NCBI GenBank assembly: GCA_963742655.1
Contig: CAVUMM010000008.1
Location: 310,001 to 374,000, forward strand
Direction of reading: 5' to 3'
From: JAICLK01 sp963742655
Lineage (GTDB): Bacteria > Patescibacteriota > Saccharimonadia > Saccharimonadales > UBA4665
Length of the DNA: 64,000 bases
Shown piece by piece: positions 15,988 to 25,057 of this stretch (positions are counted from its first letter, which is position 1; each line of letters begins with the position of its first letter). Made by a program: the position numbers and the translations under genes. The notes below the pieces were generated by a model. It did no database searches and was not told the origin of the DNA. It was given only the letters and a program-made list of their open reading frames with translations.

Positions 15988-16479
15988 CTAATTTATCGTG
16001 AGCGCTCCATAGCGCCCGACGCTAATAGTTTTTGATGTGCCGTTATCGGAAATAGTAATCGTATTGCTCCCGCCCGAAAATCCTGAAACCGCACCGTCAC
16101 CCTTTTGGAAAAGCAAATTACTGCCCGGGAACGTCGTTGCAATGACAGCCGGGCTTATCGAAACGGTAAAATTATTCGTATCGGAACCGTTATAACTACT
16201 GCCGGCGTACAGGACGTATGAGCCGGATTGAACGTGTACGCCTTGCGGCTGTTGGCTGGTCGTACTGCCAATTCCGCCGGACATGGCGAGTAATTGTTGC
16301 CCCTTGATGTCGCTCGTCAAAGTATCGGTTAATGATGATACCGACGCTGTTTGATGGACTTTACCTAAATTGATCGTAGCCAGCGCAAACAAAATAGCCG
16401 ATACTCCAAGCACGACCATAATCTCAACAAGCGTAAAACCTGCCTGATTCGTTCGACGTTCGGCGAGTATTTGAAACAT
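15988..16479 (-). CDS. GspH/FimT-like pseudopilin
   Basis: This 163-residue prepilin has leader RRTNQAG, then FTLVEIMVVLGVSAILFALA with Glu at +5. The Gly/Ser-rich beta C-terminus (SGSYVLYAGSSYNG) and conserved TLTSDIKGQQLLAMSGG helix end fit GspH/FimT. It starts five bases after the pilC stop and ends two bases before the PilV fusion, so it is in the same operon. Confidence 0.82.
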   Translation of the reverse strand: MFQILAERRTNQAGFTLVEIMVVLGVSAILFALATINLGKVHQTASVSSLTDTLTSDIKGQQLLAMSGGIGSTTSQQPQGVHVQSGSYVLYAGSSYNGSDTNNFTVSISPAVIATTFPGSNLLFQKGDGAVSGFSGGSNTITISDNGTSKTISVGRYGALTIN

Positions 16480-16484
16480 AACTA

Positions 16485-17573
16485 TTACTGAGGAGGGCCG
16501 CCCGTCTGGGCTGTCGGCGAGTTTATTTGGCTGATCATTCCGTATACCGGCGCGATGACTGAAATCATGAGTGTGCCGACCATGATGCCAACGAACACGA
16601 TCATGACCGGCTCCACTATGCTGCCGATTACTTTCAGTGTAGACGCTACCTGTTCGTCAAAATAGTCGGCCAGGTTCTGCAACGCTTTTTCGAGCGTGCC
16701 CGTTTCCTCGGCAGTTTTGATGGAGCGCTCCATCATCGCCGGCACGACGCCTGCGGTCGAGCCCAGACTGGCGCCAAGCGGTTTACCGTTGGCGACGTCT
16801 ATCCGCATCTGGTGAACGATTGCCGCGATATCCTTTTTTTGGACCACTGGTTCGGAAAATTTTAACGCGTCGAGTATCGGCACCCCGGCACGCATCAGCA
16901 GTGCGAAACTGCGCATAAAACGCGCAAAATCAATGTTACGCCCGAGTCTATGTAGCATCGGCAACGACATGACCAAACGGAATATAACTTGCTTTTGAGT
17001 TTTGAAAAACACCACAAGCAGCACTACCGCCAAAATTAACCCGGCAACGACTTCGTACCAATGCGCCATAAAAAATGTCGACGCGGATAGCATTACCCTG
17101 GTTATTAAAGGCATGTTGATATCGAGTGAACGGAATACTTTCGATATGCGCGGCATCACAAAGGTAAGCACCAAAACGATTATCGCCAAAAATATTATCA
17201 AGACGAAGAACGGATATATCATCGTATTTCGTAGTTGCTCGCTGAAATTCGCATCTTTTTTGCCGGTGTCGACGATGTCCTGAAGTGTATTTTCCAGTGT
17301 GCCGCCGGCTTCTGCTGCCCGGATAAGGTTGATGGTAATCTCGTCGAACGTGCGCGGAAAGCGGCCAAGGATTTTAGCGAGTGACTCGCCGTTATACAGG
17401 CCTTTCCTGATGCTTTCCAGCATCTTTTTTACGTTACCTTTGGCATCTTTTTCTAATGATACGACCGCATCCAGGATCGGAATGCCGGATTTTAGCATCG
17501 TGGTCATATCCGACAGTAAGCTTAACCTGTCTTTGCTTTTAAGTTTTATTTTCGAATTAGCCCGATTTTTCAT
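16485..17573 (-). CDS. pilC: Type IV pilus inner-membrane platform protein
   Basis: This 362-residue protein has two GspF/PilC domains. The first (residues 15-135) has MLKSGIPILDAV and AAEAGGTLENTL. The second (220-340) has LMRAGVPILDALKF and TAEETGTLEKALQNLADYFDEQV. Three hydrophobic helices are present near 120-145, 170-190 and the C-terminus. PilC transmits the motor's rotation to pilin extraction. It starts five bases after the pilB stop. Confidence 0.93.
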   Translation of the reverse strand: MKNRANSKIKLKSKDRLSLLSDMTTMLKSGIPILDAVVSLEKDAKGNVKKMLESIRKGLYNGESLAKILGRFPRTFDEITINLIRAAEAGGTLENTLQDIVDTGKKDANFSEQLRNTMIYPFFVLIIFLAIIVLVLTFVMPRISKVFRSLDINMPLITRVMLSASTFFMAHWYEVVAGLILAVVLLVVFFKTQKQVIFRLVMSLPMLHRLGRNIDFARFMRSFALLMRAGVPILDALKFSEPVVQKKDIAAIVHQMRIDVANGKPLGASLGSTAGVVPAMMERSIKTAEETGTLEKALQNLADYFDEQVASTLKVIGSIVEPVMIVFVGIMVGTLMISVIAPVYGMISQINSPTAQTGGPPQ

Positions 17574-17578
17574 GGCGA

Positions 17579-19270
17579 CTACAATTTCGTCACGCGCATT
17601 ATTTCGGACAACGTGGTTTCGCCGGCAATTACTTTGTCGAGCCCATCATCGAGCATCGTTACCATGCCGTCGTGGATAGCCTGTTCAGCTAGTTTGTCGG
17701 TATCGACTTTTTCACTTATCAGCTGGGCAAGTTTCGGCGTGATTTGCAGGACTTCGAATACGCCTAAACGTCCCTGGTATCCGGTGTTGTGGCAGGCGGT
17801 GCAGCCGTTGCCCTTGTAAACGCGGATGCCCGCCTTGTTGCCGAAGTGCTTCACGTACATGGCTTTGGTGATATTAGATAGCAAAACAGACTGGCTGGCA
17901 TCACCGGCCCAGCCTTTTGCCGTGTGGGTCAGTTTGATGCTGACCTTACAGCGCTCGCAGATCTGGCGTACCAGGCGCTGTCCGATAACGATGTTCGTGG
18001 TCGACGCGACAAGAAAAGGCTCGATCCCCATATCAATCAGCCGGGGCAGGGTCGTTACGGCATCGTTGGTGTGCATGGTGCTGAGCACCATATGGCCGGT
18101 CATGGCGGCGTTGACGGCGATTGCCGCCGTTTCGTCATCGCGGATCTCGCCTACGAACAGCACGTCCGGATCCTGGCGCATAAGTGATCGCAGACCCGCT
18201 TCGAACGTCAGGTTAGCTTTGGCATTTACCTGGATTTGGTTGATGCCTTCAAGTTCGTACTCGATCGGGTCTTCTATCGTTGCTATGTTGCGGTTGCGTG
18301 CGTTCAGGATTTTAAGTATCGCGTAAATTGATGTAGTTTTGCCTGAGCCGGTCGGGCCGGTTGACAGCACCATGCCGTATGGCCGGGTAAAGCCTTTACG
18401 AACCAGCTCCATATTGTCGGCGGTCATGCCAAGTTCGGTCAGATTGAATTGGTGGTTTTGTCGCGCCAGTACGCGCATGACAACTTTTTCGCCGGTCACC
18501 TGCGGGACGATGCTGATACGCACTGCCAGGTCTTGATCGCGGACCCGCACCCGCATACGTCCGTCCTGCGGCCCCATATGCTCATCGGTACGAAGCCGCG
18601 CCATAACTTTGAAACGGGCGACCATTTGATCGTGGTACGTTTTCGCAAAATAAGCTTCGTCGTGCAGTACACCATCGATACGGAATCGTATGACAGTGGC
18701 ACCGCGCAGCGGCTCGACATGTATATCCGAAGCTTGGGCGTCAAACGCATAATCAAAAATACAATCCACGACTTTAGCGACCGGTGCCGCGCCGGTATTT
18801 TCACTTGGCAGCATCTCGTCTAACACATGCTGCAAGTTGCGCTTGTACAGGTGCAGGGCGGAATCAATGCCCGCGTCACTGGCAAACGAAACTTTGCTGG
18901 TTTTGGCGCCGGCCTTTTTGGCTAGCATATCGAACAGGTCGGTAGCGGCAGGTTGGGCCGTGGCAATATGCAGCGTGTCGACATCCAGCTGAAAAGCGAC
19001 GGTTTGGAATCGTTTTGCAACCTCAGCAGGCAGCATTTGTAAAAGTTCGTCCGGAATATTTATCTTATTGAGTTCGACATAGGGCAATTTATAATGGTAC
19101 GCAGAAACTTCGCCAAGTTGTTCTTCGTTTAGTATTTCGTGGTCAAGCAATGCCTGCTGCAGGCTGGTTTTATCCTTCTGGGCGTAGCCTTTTGCAGAAT
19201 CCAGTTTTTGTTCCGGCACGAGCTTAACGTGCTTGAGCACGTTCAGCAGCTCGTCGTCAGTCAGATTCAT
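17579..19270 (-). CDS. pilB: Type IV pilus extension ATPase
   Basis: This 563-residue GspE/PilB ATPase has an N-terminal MshEN domain (about 1-150) and the core with Walker A GPTGSGKTT, the Asp box and Walker B (DPDVLFVGEIRDDETAAIAV). It also has a His box (GHMVLSTMHTND) and a zinc ribbon CERC...CTACHNTGYQG. The C-terminus is TLSEIMRVTKL, as in the family. It powers pilin polymerisation from the cytoplasm and is the first gene of the pilus operon. No PilT retraction ATPase and no prepilin peptidase are in this window. Confidence 0.95.
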   Translation of the reverse strand: MNLTDDELLNVLKHVKLVPEQKLDSAKGYAQKDKTSLQQALLDHEILNEEQLGEVSAYHYKLPYVELNKINIPDELLQMLPAEVAKRFQTVAFQLDVDTLHIATAQPAATDLFDMLAKKAGAKTSKVSFASDAGIDSALHLYKRNLQHVLDEMLPSENTGAAPVAKVVDCIFDYAFDAQASDIHVEPLRGATVIRFRIDGVLHDEAYFAKTYHDQMVARFKVMARLRTDEHMGPQDGRMRVRVRDQDLAVRISIVPQVTGEKVVMRVLARQNHQFNLTELGMTADNMELVRKGFTRPYGMVLSTGPTGSGKTTSIYAILKILNARNRNIATIEDPIEYELEGINQIQVNAKANLTFEAGLRSLMRQDPDVLFVGEIRDDETAAIAVNAAMTGHMVLSTMHTNDAVTTLPRLIDMGIEPFLVASTTNIVIGQRLVRQICERCKVSIKLTHTAKGWAGDASQSVLLSNITKAMYVKHFGNKAGIRVYKGNGCTACHNTGYQGRLGVFEVLQITPKLAQLISEKVDTDKLAEQAIHDGMVTMLDDGLDKVIAGETTLSEIMRVTKL

Positions 19271-19497
19271 AAGATATGCCCCGCTTGTGAACGTCCTATC
19301 GCAAACGTCGGCACATTTTTTTGCAAGATTTTCATGCCACCCTTAAAACTTCTTTCGATTAGATATCCATAATTGTAGCAATACGCTCATGTTTTGCCAA
19401 CGCCATCGCTCGTATTTTCAAGGCATTCACATGTAAAACATGGCGTAATCGCAAGCTTTGGCATAGACTAATACGAGTAAGAATATCTTCTGAAATA
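19271..19497. other. Divergent control region between pilB and the pseudo-receiver gene
   Basis: These 227 bases separate two divergently transcribed genes. I see no perfect repeat or hairpin. TAAGAAT lies 14-20 bases before the ATG at 19498. On the pilB side no consensus -10 is convincing. Shared regulation of pili and receiver would run through here. Confidence 0.35.
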
Positions 19498-19899
19498 ATG
19501 GACGAGACTAAATATACTACTACAAACCTGAATAAGCGGATATTGCTGGCGGATGCTGACCAGTTCATCGCTGTAGCCTACAAAGACGGCGTTGAGCAGG
19601 CTGGTTACGAGGCTATTGTCGCCAGCGATGGTCGCAAAGCATTGGACATTCTTAAATCCGAACACATGGATGCCGTAATTCTCGAACTGATCCTGCCGAA
19701 AGTGAACGGCTTTGAAATCCTGCAGTTCATGCAAAAAAATAAAAAGCTCAAAAAAATTCCGGTAATCGTGCTTACAAGCCTCAGCCAGGCCAGTGACGAA
19801 GCCGAAGCCCGCAGCTACGGCGCGATCGATTTCATGGTCAAGTCAGAAACTTCAGTTGTGGATTTGATCGATCGGCTCAACGGACTTTTTTCAGCGTGA
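19498..19899 (+). CDS. Receiver-domain protein with Glu at the phosphorylation site
   Basis: This 133-residue CheY-like receiver has no output domain. The usual Asp in the strand-3 loop is replaced by Glu63 (AVILELILPKVNGFE). The acidic pair is also reduced (ADAD rather than VDDD). The switch Thr (VLTS) and the conserved Lys (MVKS) remain. The full receiver at 6323 keeps its Asp, so this is not a family-wide property here. Such a protein cannot be phosphorylated normally; Glu may imitate the active state. It is divergent from pilB, which suggests a role in pilus control like PilG/PilH, though this is only context. The 3' end overlaps the next convergent gene by nine bases. Confidence 0.85.
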   Translation: MDETKYTTTNLNKRILLADADQFIAVAYKDGVEQAGYEAIVASDGRKALDILKSEHMDAVILELILPKVNGFEILQFMQKNKKLKKIPVIVLTSLSQASDEAEARSYGAIDFMVKSETSVVDLIDRLNGLFSA

Positions 19900-21099
19900 A
19901 CGGTGCGTCAATTTTCTAGATTTGGCCGAACGCCGTTTCGGCACGAATCGAAGATAGCTTTCGCGCTCGCCAAGCCAGAAACTCAAGACCATTAATACGA
20001 CGGTGGCATAGGCCGGCCAGGCGAGCCAGAGCCACGAACCGCGCTGAGCAAAAAAGCTCCAAATGCCGTTCGGCTGGGCTGAACCGTTTGATGAGCCGGT
20101 TGATGCGCCGACAATTCCGTAAATACTGGTTGCGCCCGGTGATTTAATCAGGGCCGCCAGCTGAATAATTCTCACTGAACCCTCGGCGTCGACCGATCTA
20201 ATAGTAATCGGATAGTAACCGTTTCTGTTGTATACGTGCTGGATCCAGAATACCGGATCGACCTTAAAGATCAGCTTGGAATGCTGACCGTCTCCCCAGC
20301 TGATGTAGACCGTGTACGGCGGTACGCCGCCTTCCAGGTCGAGCGACCACTTAAACTGGCTGCCGGTCAAAAACGTCTGATAGTGAAAGTCTGCGGTAAG
20401 TAGCAGCGGCGGCTCGGTAGCACCGGAGCCGGATATAGTATAGCTGGTGCCGTTTGGCGATTGCACGGTGACGGGCGAGCCGGTTGTGCCGGTGACGGTT
20501 TTGCCCGGCTGCGATGGCTGTGTCGGCGGCGGCGAAGGCGGCGTGTACTTTATCGTAATAACCGGCGTGGTGGGGCCTGGGTCGTCGGTTTCGTTATAAT
20601 CTTGAGCCCGCAATACGTTGGTACCGTCGTAACAGTTCATCTGGATGCTAAATTGGCCGCTATTGCACCAGGCGACGCCGCTGAATGTATTGTTATCGAA
20701 TAACTTCACGTATGAATCAGCTGGACAGGTACCGTGTACGGTTTGGGCTGCCACAGTTACTGTTGCACCGTCGTCCGGTGCGGTTATGACGGCACCATCT
20801 ACCAGCGGCGCGGCTGGCACCTTAGCTTTTACGGTGTACGATCCGGCCACTACCTTGAACGTCCAGCCGATAATTAACACGCCTGCACACAATACGAGCA
20901 GAACGCTAGCAGGGTGGAGGAGAATGCGTTTGTGTAATGGCCGAGCGGCACGGATGCGTTTTCTGGCGGTGAGTTTCGGCGTCTTACGACTGGGGGCCAG
21001 ACGCTGCCCGCGAACTGCGGTCCGGTTTGTTTGCCGCCGGCGTGTCGTTTTGGACTGCTTCATGAAGCGATTTTTCTTTTTATCGTCAAGCCGCATCAT
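19891..21099 (-). CDS. Surface-anchored protein with a PKD-like domain
   Basis: This protein of about 402 residues has a highly basic cytoplasmic N-terminus (many Arg/Lys to about residue 70) and one membrane helix (VLLVLCAGVLIIGW). An Ig-like domain follows, then a Pro-rich linker (PPSPPPTQPSQP). A PKD-like fold comes next, with YISWGDGQHS and HVYNRNGYYPITIRSVDAEG. A second hydrophobic helix (WLAWPAYATVVLMVLSFWL) and a basic tail end the protein. Both termini are probably cytoplasmic, with the Ig/PKD domains outside. I take the ATG at 21099 because TACAAC lies just upstream; a start at 21162 adds 21 residues. PKD domains usually bind proteins or sugars. Confidence 0.7.
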   Translation of the reverse strand: MMRLDDKKKNRFMKQSKTTRRRQTNRTAVRGQRLAPSRKTPKLTARKRIRAARPLHKRILLHPASVLLVLCAGVLIIGWTFKVVAGSYTVKAKVPAAPLVDGAVITAPDDGATVTVAAQTVHGTCPADSYVKLFDNNTFSGVAWCNSGQFSIQMNCYDGTNVLRAQDYNETDDPGPTTPVITIKYTPPSPPPTQPSQPGKTVTGTTGSPVTVQSPNGTSYTISGSGATEPPLLLTADFHYQTFLTGSQFKWSLDLEGGVPPYTVYISWGDGQHSKLIFKVDPVFWIQHVYNRNGYYPITIRSVDAEGSVRIIQLAALIKSPGATSIYGIVGASTGSSNGSAQPNGIWSFFAQRGSWLWLAWPAYATVVLMVLSFWLGERESYLRFVPKRRSAKSRKLTHRSR

Positions 21100-21159
21100 A
21101 ACACGGTTGTAACTGCGTTGTAAATTGATCACGCTCACCGCGTTCTGCAATATGTGTGG

Positions 21160-21165
21160 CATAAT
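21160..21165 (+). promoter_or_regulatory. -10 box CATAAT, leaderless
   Basis: CATAAT ends 7 nt before the ATG at 21173 and there is no ribosome site. It lies back to back with the PKD-protein gene. Confidence 0.5.
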
Positions 21166-21172
21166 TTAAATC

Positions 21173-21745
21173 ATGACGCGTAATCGGAGGATGGTGCTGG
21201 GGAGCGTAGTCTTAGCGCTCATCGCTATCGTTGGCGGCGTAATGTTTGTTATGTCGCGATTGAACGCGCCACACCAAGGCGTGGTCCATGTTGGCGCCGT
21301 CATTCAACCGAGCGCAACTTTTGATATGACGCCGAAGCCGGCGCAAGGCACGTATGTGACGTTTGCATATCCGGCGGGCTTGACGGTCGTTCCGAACAAT
21401 CCGATCGTCAAACCGGTACTCGAACAGTTTAATTTCATACATCGCGATATTGAAACGTGGAATTTGGCGATCGCAGTACTTACTAACCCAGGTGACATCA
21501 GCACCAACAATGCCTACCAATACCGCAAAACAAAACCATCTGAGTATAAAGAATCACAACTGACCGTCAACGGCCGGCAAGTGGTTATTATGACCGACAC
21601 AAGCGTGGGTGGCTTTAGCGAAGTTGCTTTTTTGCAACACGGGCCCTACGGCGCGACGATTTCGCTTTATGGCGACGATCAGGCGGGTACGCAAGCGTTA
21701 GCGAATACTTTCCATATGATACTGAGCACTTGGAGCTGGAAATAG
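21173..21745 (+). CDS. Anchored extracellular protein, unknown
   Basis: This 190-residue protein has an N-terminal signal anchor (basic MTRNRRM, helix residues 8-29). The soluble extracellular part begins near residue 45 (KPAQGTYVTFAYPAGLTVVP). The body resembles the small PsbP/lipoprotein-like folds that measure peptide or ligand change (VVIMTDTSVGGFSEVAF ... ANTFHMILSTWSW), but I cannot assign a family. It starts the surface block on the plus strand. Confidence 0.65.
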   Translation: MTRNRRMVLGSVVLALIAIVGGVMFVMSRLNAPHQGVVHVGAVIQPSATFDMTPKPAQGTYVTFAYPAGLTVVPNNPIVKPVLEQFNFIHRDIETWNLAIAVLTNPGDISTNNAYQYRKTKPSEYKESQLTVNGRQVVIMTDTSVGGFSEVAFLQHGPYGATISLYGDDQAGTQALANTFHMILSTWSWK

Positions 21746-21774
21746 CTAGAGTTGCGAAATGCCGGCGGTCAAAC

Positions 21775-21780
21775 TAGAAT
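21775..21780 (+). promoter_or_regulatory. -10 box TAGAAT
   Basis: TAGAAT lies 9 nt before the ATG at 21790, with no ribosome binding site in between. Confidence 0.45.
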
Positions 21781-21789
21781 AAACTTGTC

Positions 21790-22815
21790 ATGGTTAAAGT
21801 CGGGCCGATTGTAGTGAGTCTGGGGACGCTTCTGTTCGCTTCGTTTTCTTCCAGCAGCACGTATCAATTAAATAGTTATAGTGTTGGGCCGGGCGGGACG
21901 AATAGTGCCGGATCGAGCACCTATAAATTGCAGGGGAGTACTGGCGAACAAGCTAACGGTTCAGCTGCCGGTTCGACTGATACGGCCGGCAATGGATCAG
22001 TTCAAACAGAGCAGCTCAATGTGCCGCCAGCACCAACCCTCAGTAATGGCTCTGGTGCTTACTACAATAAATTGCAGTTGACCATCAATGTTGGCAACGA
22101 TACTGCCAGCGATATCACCTTTGCGATTGCGGTGTCGACCGACAACTTTGTGACCACGAATTATGTTCAAGCGGACGGGACGCTCAATATTTCTCCAGTG
22201 TACCAGACGTATGCGAGCTGGGGTGGCAGCAGCGGTTCCTTTATCACGGGACTCGCAGCAAGTACGACGTATAAAGCCAAAGTTGCGGCCAAGCAAGGCT
22301 TGTTTACGAATACGGAATTTGGTGCCGTCGCGACTCAGAGCACCGCAGCCCCATCGATAACTTTTTCTGTATCGCCAAATTCGTTGACATTGAGTACCTT
22401 GTTGCCTGGAAGTGTTATTACGAGCTCAAACCTGGCGTTATCGCTCGATACGAACGGCGCGTCGGGAGGTGGTGTGTATGTTTCGGGCCTCAATACAGGA
22501 TTAACTAGTCAGCGTGTTAGTTATACAATCCCCGCATTTTCTGGAAATCTTGCTTTACAGCCCCAAGGGTTCGGCGTGCAAGCTACCAGCCCCAGTCAAT
22601 CCTCAGGCGGCCCTTTGAGTAGAGTGAGTCCGTTTGACGGTTCAGCTAACACCGTCGGCGCCGAATCAACAACGCCACAATCAATGCTTTCGTCACCCGC
22701 TGCAATTGCGGGCGGCAGTGCCAATGCCAACGCCCAGGCCAAGGCTTCTTCAAACACGCCGGCCAGTCCTGATTACTCAGAGACATTGACATTCACTGCC
22801 GCAGCAAATTTCTGA
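21790..22815 (+). CDS. Secreted surface protein A of the WxL-like locus
   Basis: This 341-residue exported protein has a signal peptide at residues 1-20 and a Ser/Gly/Thr-rich fibrous start. A fibronectin-III-like domain follows (VPPAPTLSNGS ... FITGLAASTTYKAKVAAKQG). The C-terminal domain begins FSVSPNSLTLSTLLPGS and ends DYSETLTFTAAANF, the same end pattern as the next gene. Very few charged residues and no Cys are present. No anchor motif (LPxTG) or membrane helix is visible, so it may be held by the two DUF916-like proteins downstream. Confidence 0.65.
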   Translation: MVKVGPIVVSLGTLLFASFSSSSTYQLNSYSVGPGGTNSAGSSTYKLQGSTGEQANGSAAGSTDTAGNGSVQTEQLNVPPAPTLSNGSGAYYNKLQLTINVGNDTASDITFAIAVSTDNFVTTNYVQADGTLNISPVYQTYASWGGSSGSFITGLAASTTYKAKVAAKQGLFTNTEFGAVATQSTAAPSITFSVSPNSLTLSTLLPGSVITSSNLALSLDTNGASGGGVYVSGLNTGLTSQRVSYTIPAFSGNLALQPQGFGVQATSPSQSSGGPLSRVSPFDGSANTVGAESTTPQSMLSSPAAIAGGSANANAQAKASSNTPASPDYSETLTFTAAANF

Positions 22816-22862
22816 AAAATGTAAGATTTTTAACACACAAATCATTGCTTTGCTTATGTTTT

Positions 22863-22868
22863 TATAAT
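22863..22868 (+). promoter_or_regulatory. TATAAT -10 box with a long leader
   Basis: TATAAT lies about 70 nt upstream of the ATG at 22939. Unlike many neighbours this gene has a leader and a real ribosome site (AGGAAAG). Confidence 0.5.
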
Positions 22869-22938
22869 AAGCTTATGTTATCCGAAAAGTAACAGCAGAA
22901 AATAACAGTCATTAACTTTAAGCAGGAAAGTTCTGCAT

Positions 22939-23988
22939 ATGAAGCGTATAAAAGTAACAATTTCTAGAAAACTACAACTCGCACTCGTCTTGTTAGGCGT
23001 GGTGACGGTCAATGTGGCATTTTTGCCGGTAGCATCGGCTGCAACATTTATGACGCATGCCACGGTCATGGAAACAAATATGAATACTTCCGGACAATCC
23101 GCACTGATTGTAGCCTTTACGGCTGGTGCGGCTGACAGCGGCAACTTGGTTATCAACATGGGCACCGCGACTTCAGCCGTGTTGGCGGCGCCTGCAATAT
23201 CGACGACTTACAATGGGGTTGATTGTAAAACAATTACCGGCGCGGCTAATGACCTGCCAGGCACACTGTCTTCCTCGGGTAACTCAAATCCTACCATTAC
23301 TGTTACCGGCGTTACAGCATTAACAGCAGGACAATCGTACTGTGTTGTTGTGGGCTCTTTTGCGGCACAAACTGCAGTTACAAACGTGGCATCTTCGAAT
23401 TCGTACGCTGTCACCCTGACAGATGGAACAGACTCAGCTACGGTTGCGATTGACTTGATTGCAAACGATCAAGTTGTCGTGAACGCGACAGTGGCCCCGG
23501 CGTTTACGTTGGCGCTCAGCGGAAACACTGATAACTTTACTGGCAACTTGTCATCAGGTTCTATTGCCACGACTACCGGTGTAACAGCGACGGTCAACAC
23601 AAACGCTAAGACGGGCTGGTTCTTGTGGGGTTCAGATTCTAATACAGGCATTAAGTCGGCAACTCAGAACTACACAGTGCCTTCGCGAACACCAGGCACC
23701 AATGCTACATTGACTAATGGAACAGAAGGATACCTTACGGGTCTGCCAGCTGGTGGCATTACGCAGGGGAGTGGCGCCGGTACGACGACTGCCACGACCG
23801 CCTATGCTTCATCCGGCTCTGGTAATGGAAGTGGATTGGATGGCACTCCCCGTCAGCTAGCCAGTAGCGATGGTACTGCCAATGGCGCGATTGTCACCGT
23901 AAAGGAATTCGGCACGATTGCCGGCACTACCCCGGCTGCATCTGATTACAGTGATACAGTTACACTTGTCGGCGCGGGCAGTTTCTAG
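22939..23988 (+). CDS. Secreted surface protein B with a WxL-like C-terminal domain
   Basis: This 349-residue exported protein has an N-terminal signal peptide (basic start, helix 12-33, cleavage after AASA). Thr/Ala/Gly/Ser-rich beta domains follow. The C-terminal 160 residues begin APAFTLALSGNTDNFTGNL and contain TGWFLWGSD, a Trp-x-Leu motif in the position of the first WxL of Firmicute WxL domains. They end DYSDTVTLVGAGSF, where the usual second WxL would be. WxL domains bind peptidoglycan and WxLIP partners; two DUF916-like genes follow at once. The domain call is by motif and context only. Confidence 0.6.
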   Translation: MKRIKVTISRKLQLALVLLGVVTVNVAFLPVASAATFMTHATVMETNMNTSGQSALIVAFTAGAADSGNLVINMGTATSAVLAAPAISTTYNGVDCKTITGAANDLPGTLSSSGNSNPTITVTGVTALTAGQSYCVVVGSFAAQTAVTNVASSNSYAVTLTDGTDSATVAIDLIANDQVVVNATVAPAFTLALSGNTDNFTGNLSSGSIATTTGVTATVNTNAKTGWFLWGSDSNTGIKSATQNYTVPSRTPGTNATLTNGTEGYLTGLPAGGITQGSGAGTTTATTAYASSGSGNGSGLDGTPRQLASSDGTANGAIVTVKEFGTIAGTTPAASDYSDTVTLVGAGSF

Positions 23989-23994
23989 GATAAT
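23989..23994 (+). promoter_or_regulatory. Possible -10 box GATAAT
   Basis: GATAAT starts one base after the preceding stop codon and ends 7 nt before the ATG at 24002. It may give an internal leaderless transcript; AGGA could instead act as a weak ribosome site. Confidence 0.35.
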
Positions 23995-24001
23995 TACATA
24001 C

Positions 24002-25057
24002 ATGTTGCGGTTCGTGAAACCGGCTTTGGTAGCTGGTGGGGTTGGATTAATATTGGCGGCGGCCGTTGTCGGCGCGATTCGCCCGGCTAGTGCGGCATCA
24101 AGCACCGGCTCTGTGTTGACGACTTCGCCCGTCGCCATAGATCTTGCGGCATCGCCCGGATCGAAAGCCACCACCACACTGCAGGTCCAGAACAACGGCA
24201 CCAAATCAGTCACGATAGATGTTGAATTAGAGAAGTTCAAGGCCAACGGCGAGAGCGGGCAGGCACAGATTTACAAGCCGTCTTCTGATGACCCGTCAGT
24301 GTCGTGGGTGCATTTTTCCCGGACTTCTTTTACGGCAGATCCAGGCGTTTGGAATTCCGTAACTATGACAGTCGAGCTGCCTATCAGTGCAGCCTACGGC
24401 TATTACTATGCGGTTTTGTTTGAGCCGCAAATTACAACCGTTGGCAGTACCCACAATAAAGTAAAAGGCGCCAACGCCATCTTTGTACTGTTAAATGCGC
24501 AAGTCGCCAATGAAAATAATGTATTGCAGGTTAAGAGCTTTAGTTCGGACAAATCGTTATACCAGTACCTTCCTGCGAGTTTTAGCATGACGACGCATAA
24601 TAGCGGCAATATTTATACCGCACCAAAGGGCGAAGTATTTATCAGCCGAACCAAAAACGGCCCAGCCATTGCAACGCTCGATATCAATCCCGGGCAGGGC
24701 AATGTACTGCCAGGCACCAGTCGTATTTTCCAGGTAACCTGGAAGGATGGCTTTCCCGTGTATCAGGTCAAACGCGTTGACGGGCAAATTGTGTCTGATA
24801 AAAATGGCAAACCCGAGCAGACCTTGCACTGGAATGGCAACGTATCCAAGTTCCGATTTGGAAAATACTATGCTCGCTTGGTACTAGTGTACAGCCAAGA
24901 CGGAAAAGATGTCCCTGTTACTGCACAAGTATCATTTTGGGTAGTGCCATGGACCGTAGTTGTCATTCTGATCGTGATCTTGATACTCATTGTATTTGGC
25001 ATTTGGGCGGTGCTAAAGGACACCAATAAAGCTGTCCGATGGTTCCGCAAATCGTAA
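24002..25057 (+). CDS. DUF916/WxLIP-like membrane-anchored protein 1
   Basis: This 351-residue protein has a signal peptide (residues 1-32, ending ASA), two extracellular Ig-like beta domains, a C-terminal membrane helix (VVVILIVILILIVFGIWAV) and a basic tail. Domain one opens SPVAIDLAASPGSKATTTLQVQNN, typical of the DUF916 peptidoglycan-binding part of WxL-interacting proteins. Domain two (YLPASFSMTTHNSGNIYTAPKG) matches the DUF3324 host-binding part. In Firmicutes these proteins hold WxL proteins at the wall. It follows surface protein B directly and overlaps the next paralogue. Confidence 0.7.
   Translation: MLRFVKPALVAGGVGLILAAAVVGAIRPASAASSTGSVLTTSPVAIDLAASPGSKATTTLQVQNNGTKSVTIDVELEKFKANGESGQAQIYKPSSDDPSVSWVHFSRTSFTADPGVWNSVTMTVELPISAAYGYYYAVLFEPQITTVGSTHNKVKGANAIFVLLNAQVANENNVLQVKSFSSDKSLYQYLPASFSMTTHNSGNIYTAPKGEVFISRTKNGPAIATLDINPGQGNVLPGTSRIFQVTWKDGFPVYQVKRVDGQIVSDKNGKPEQTLHWNGNVSKFRFGKYYARLVLVYSQDGKDVPVTAQVSFWVVPWTVVVILIVILILIVFGIWAVLKDTNKAVRWFRKS

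Noticed and set aside
19139..19372. Plus-strand frame overlapping the 5' end of pilB
   Set aside because: It lies mostly within pilB, has no ribosome site and no recognisable protein features.
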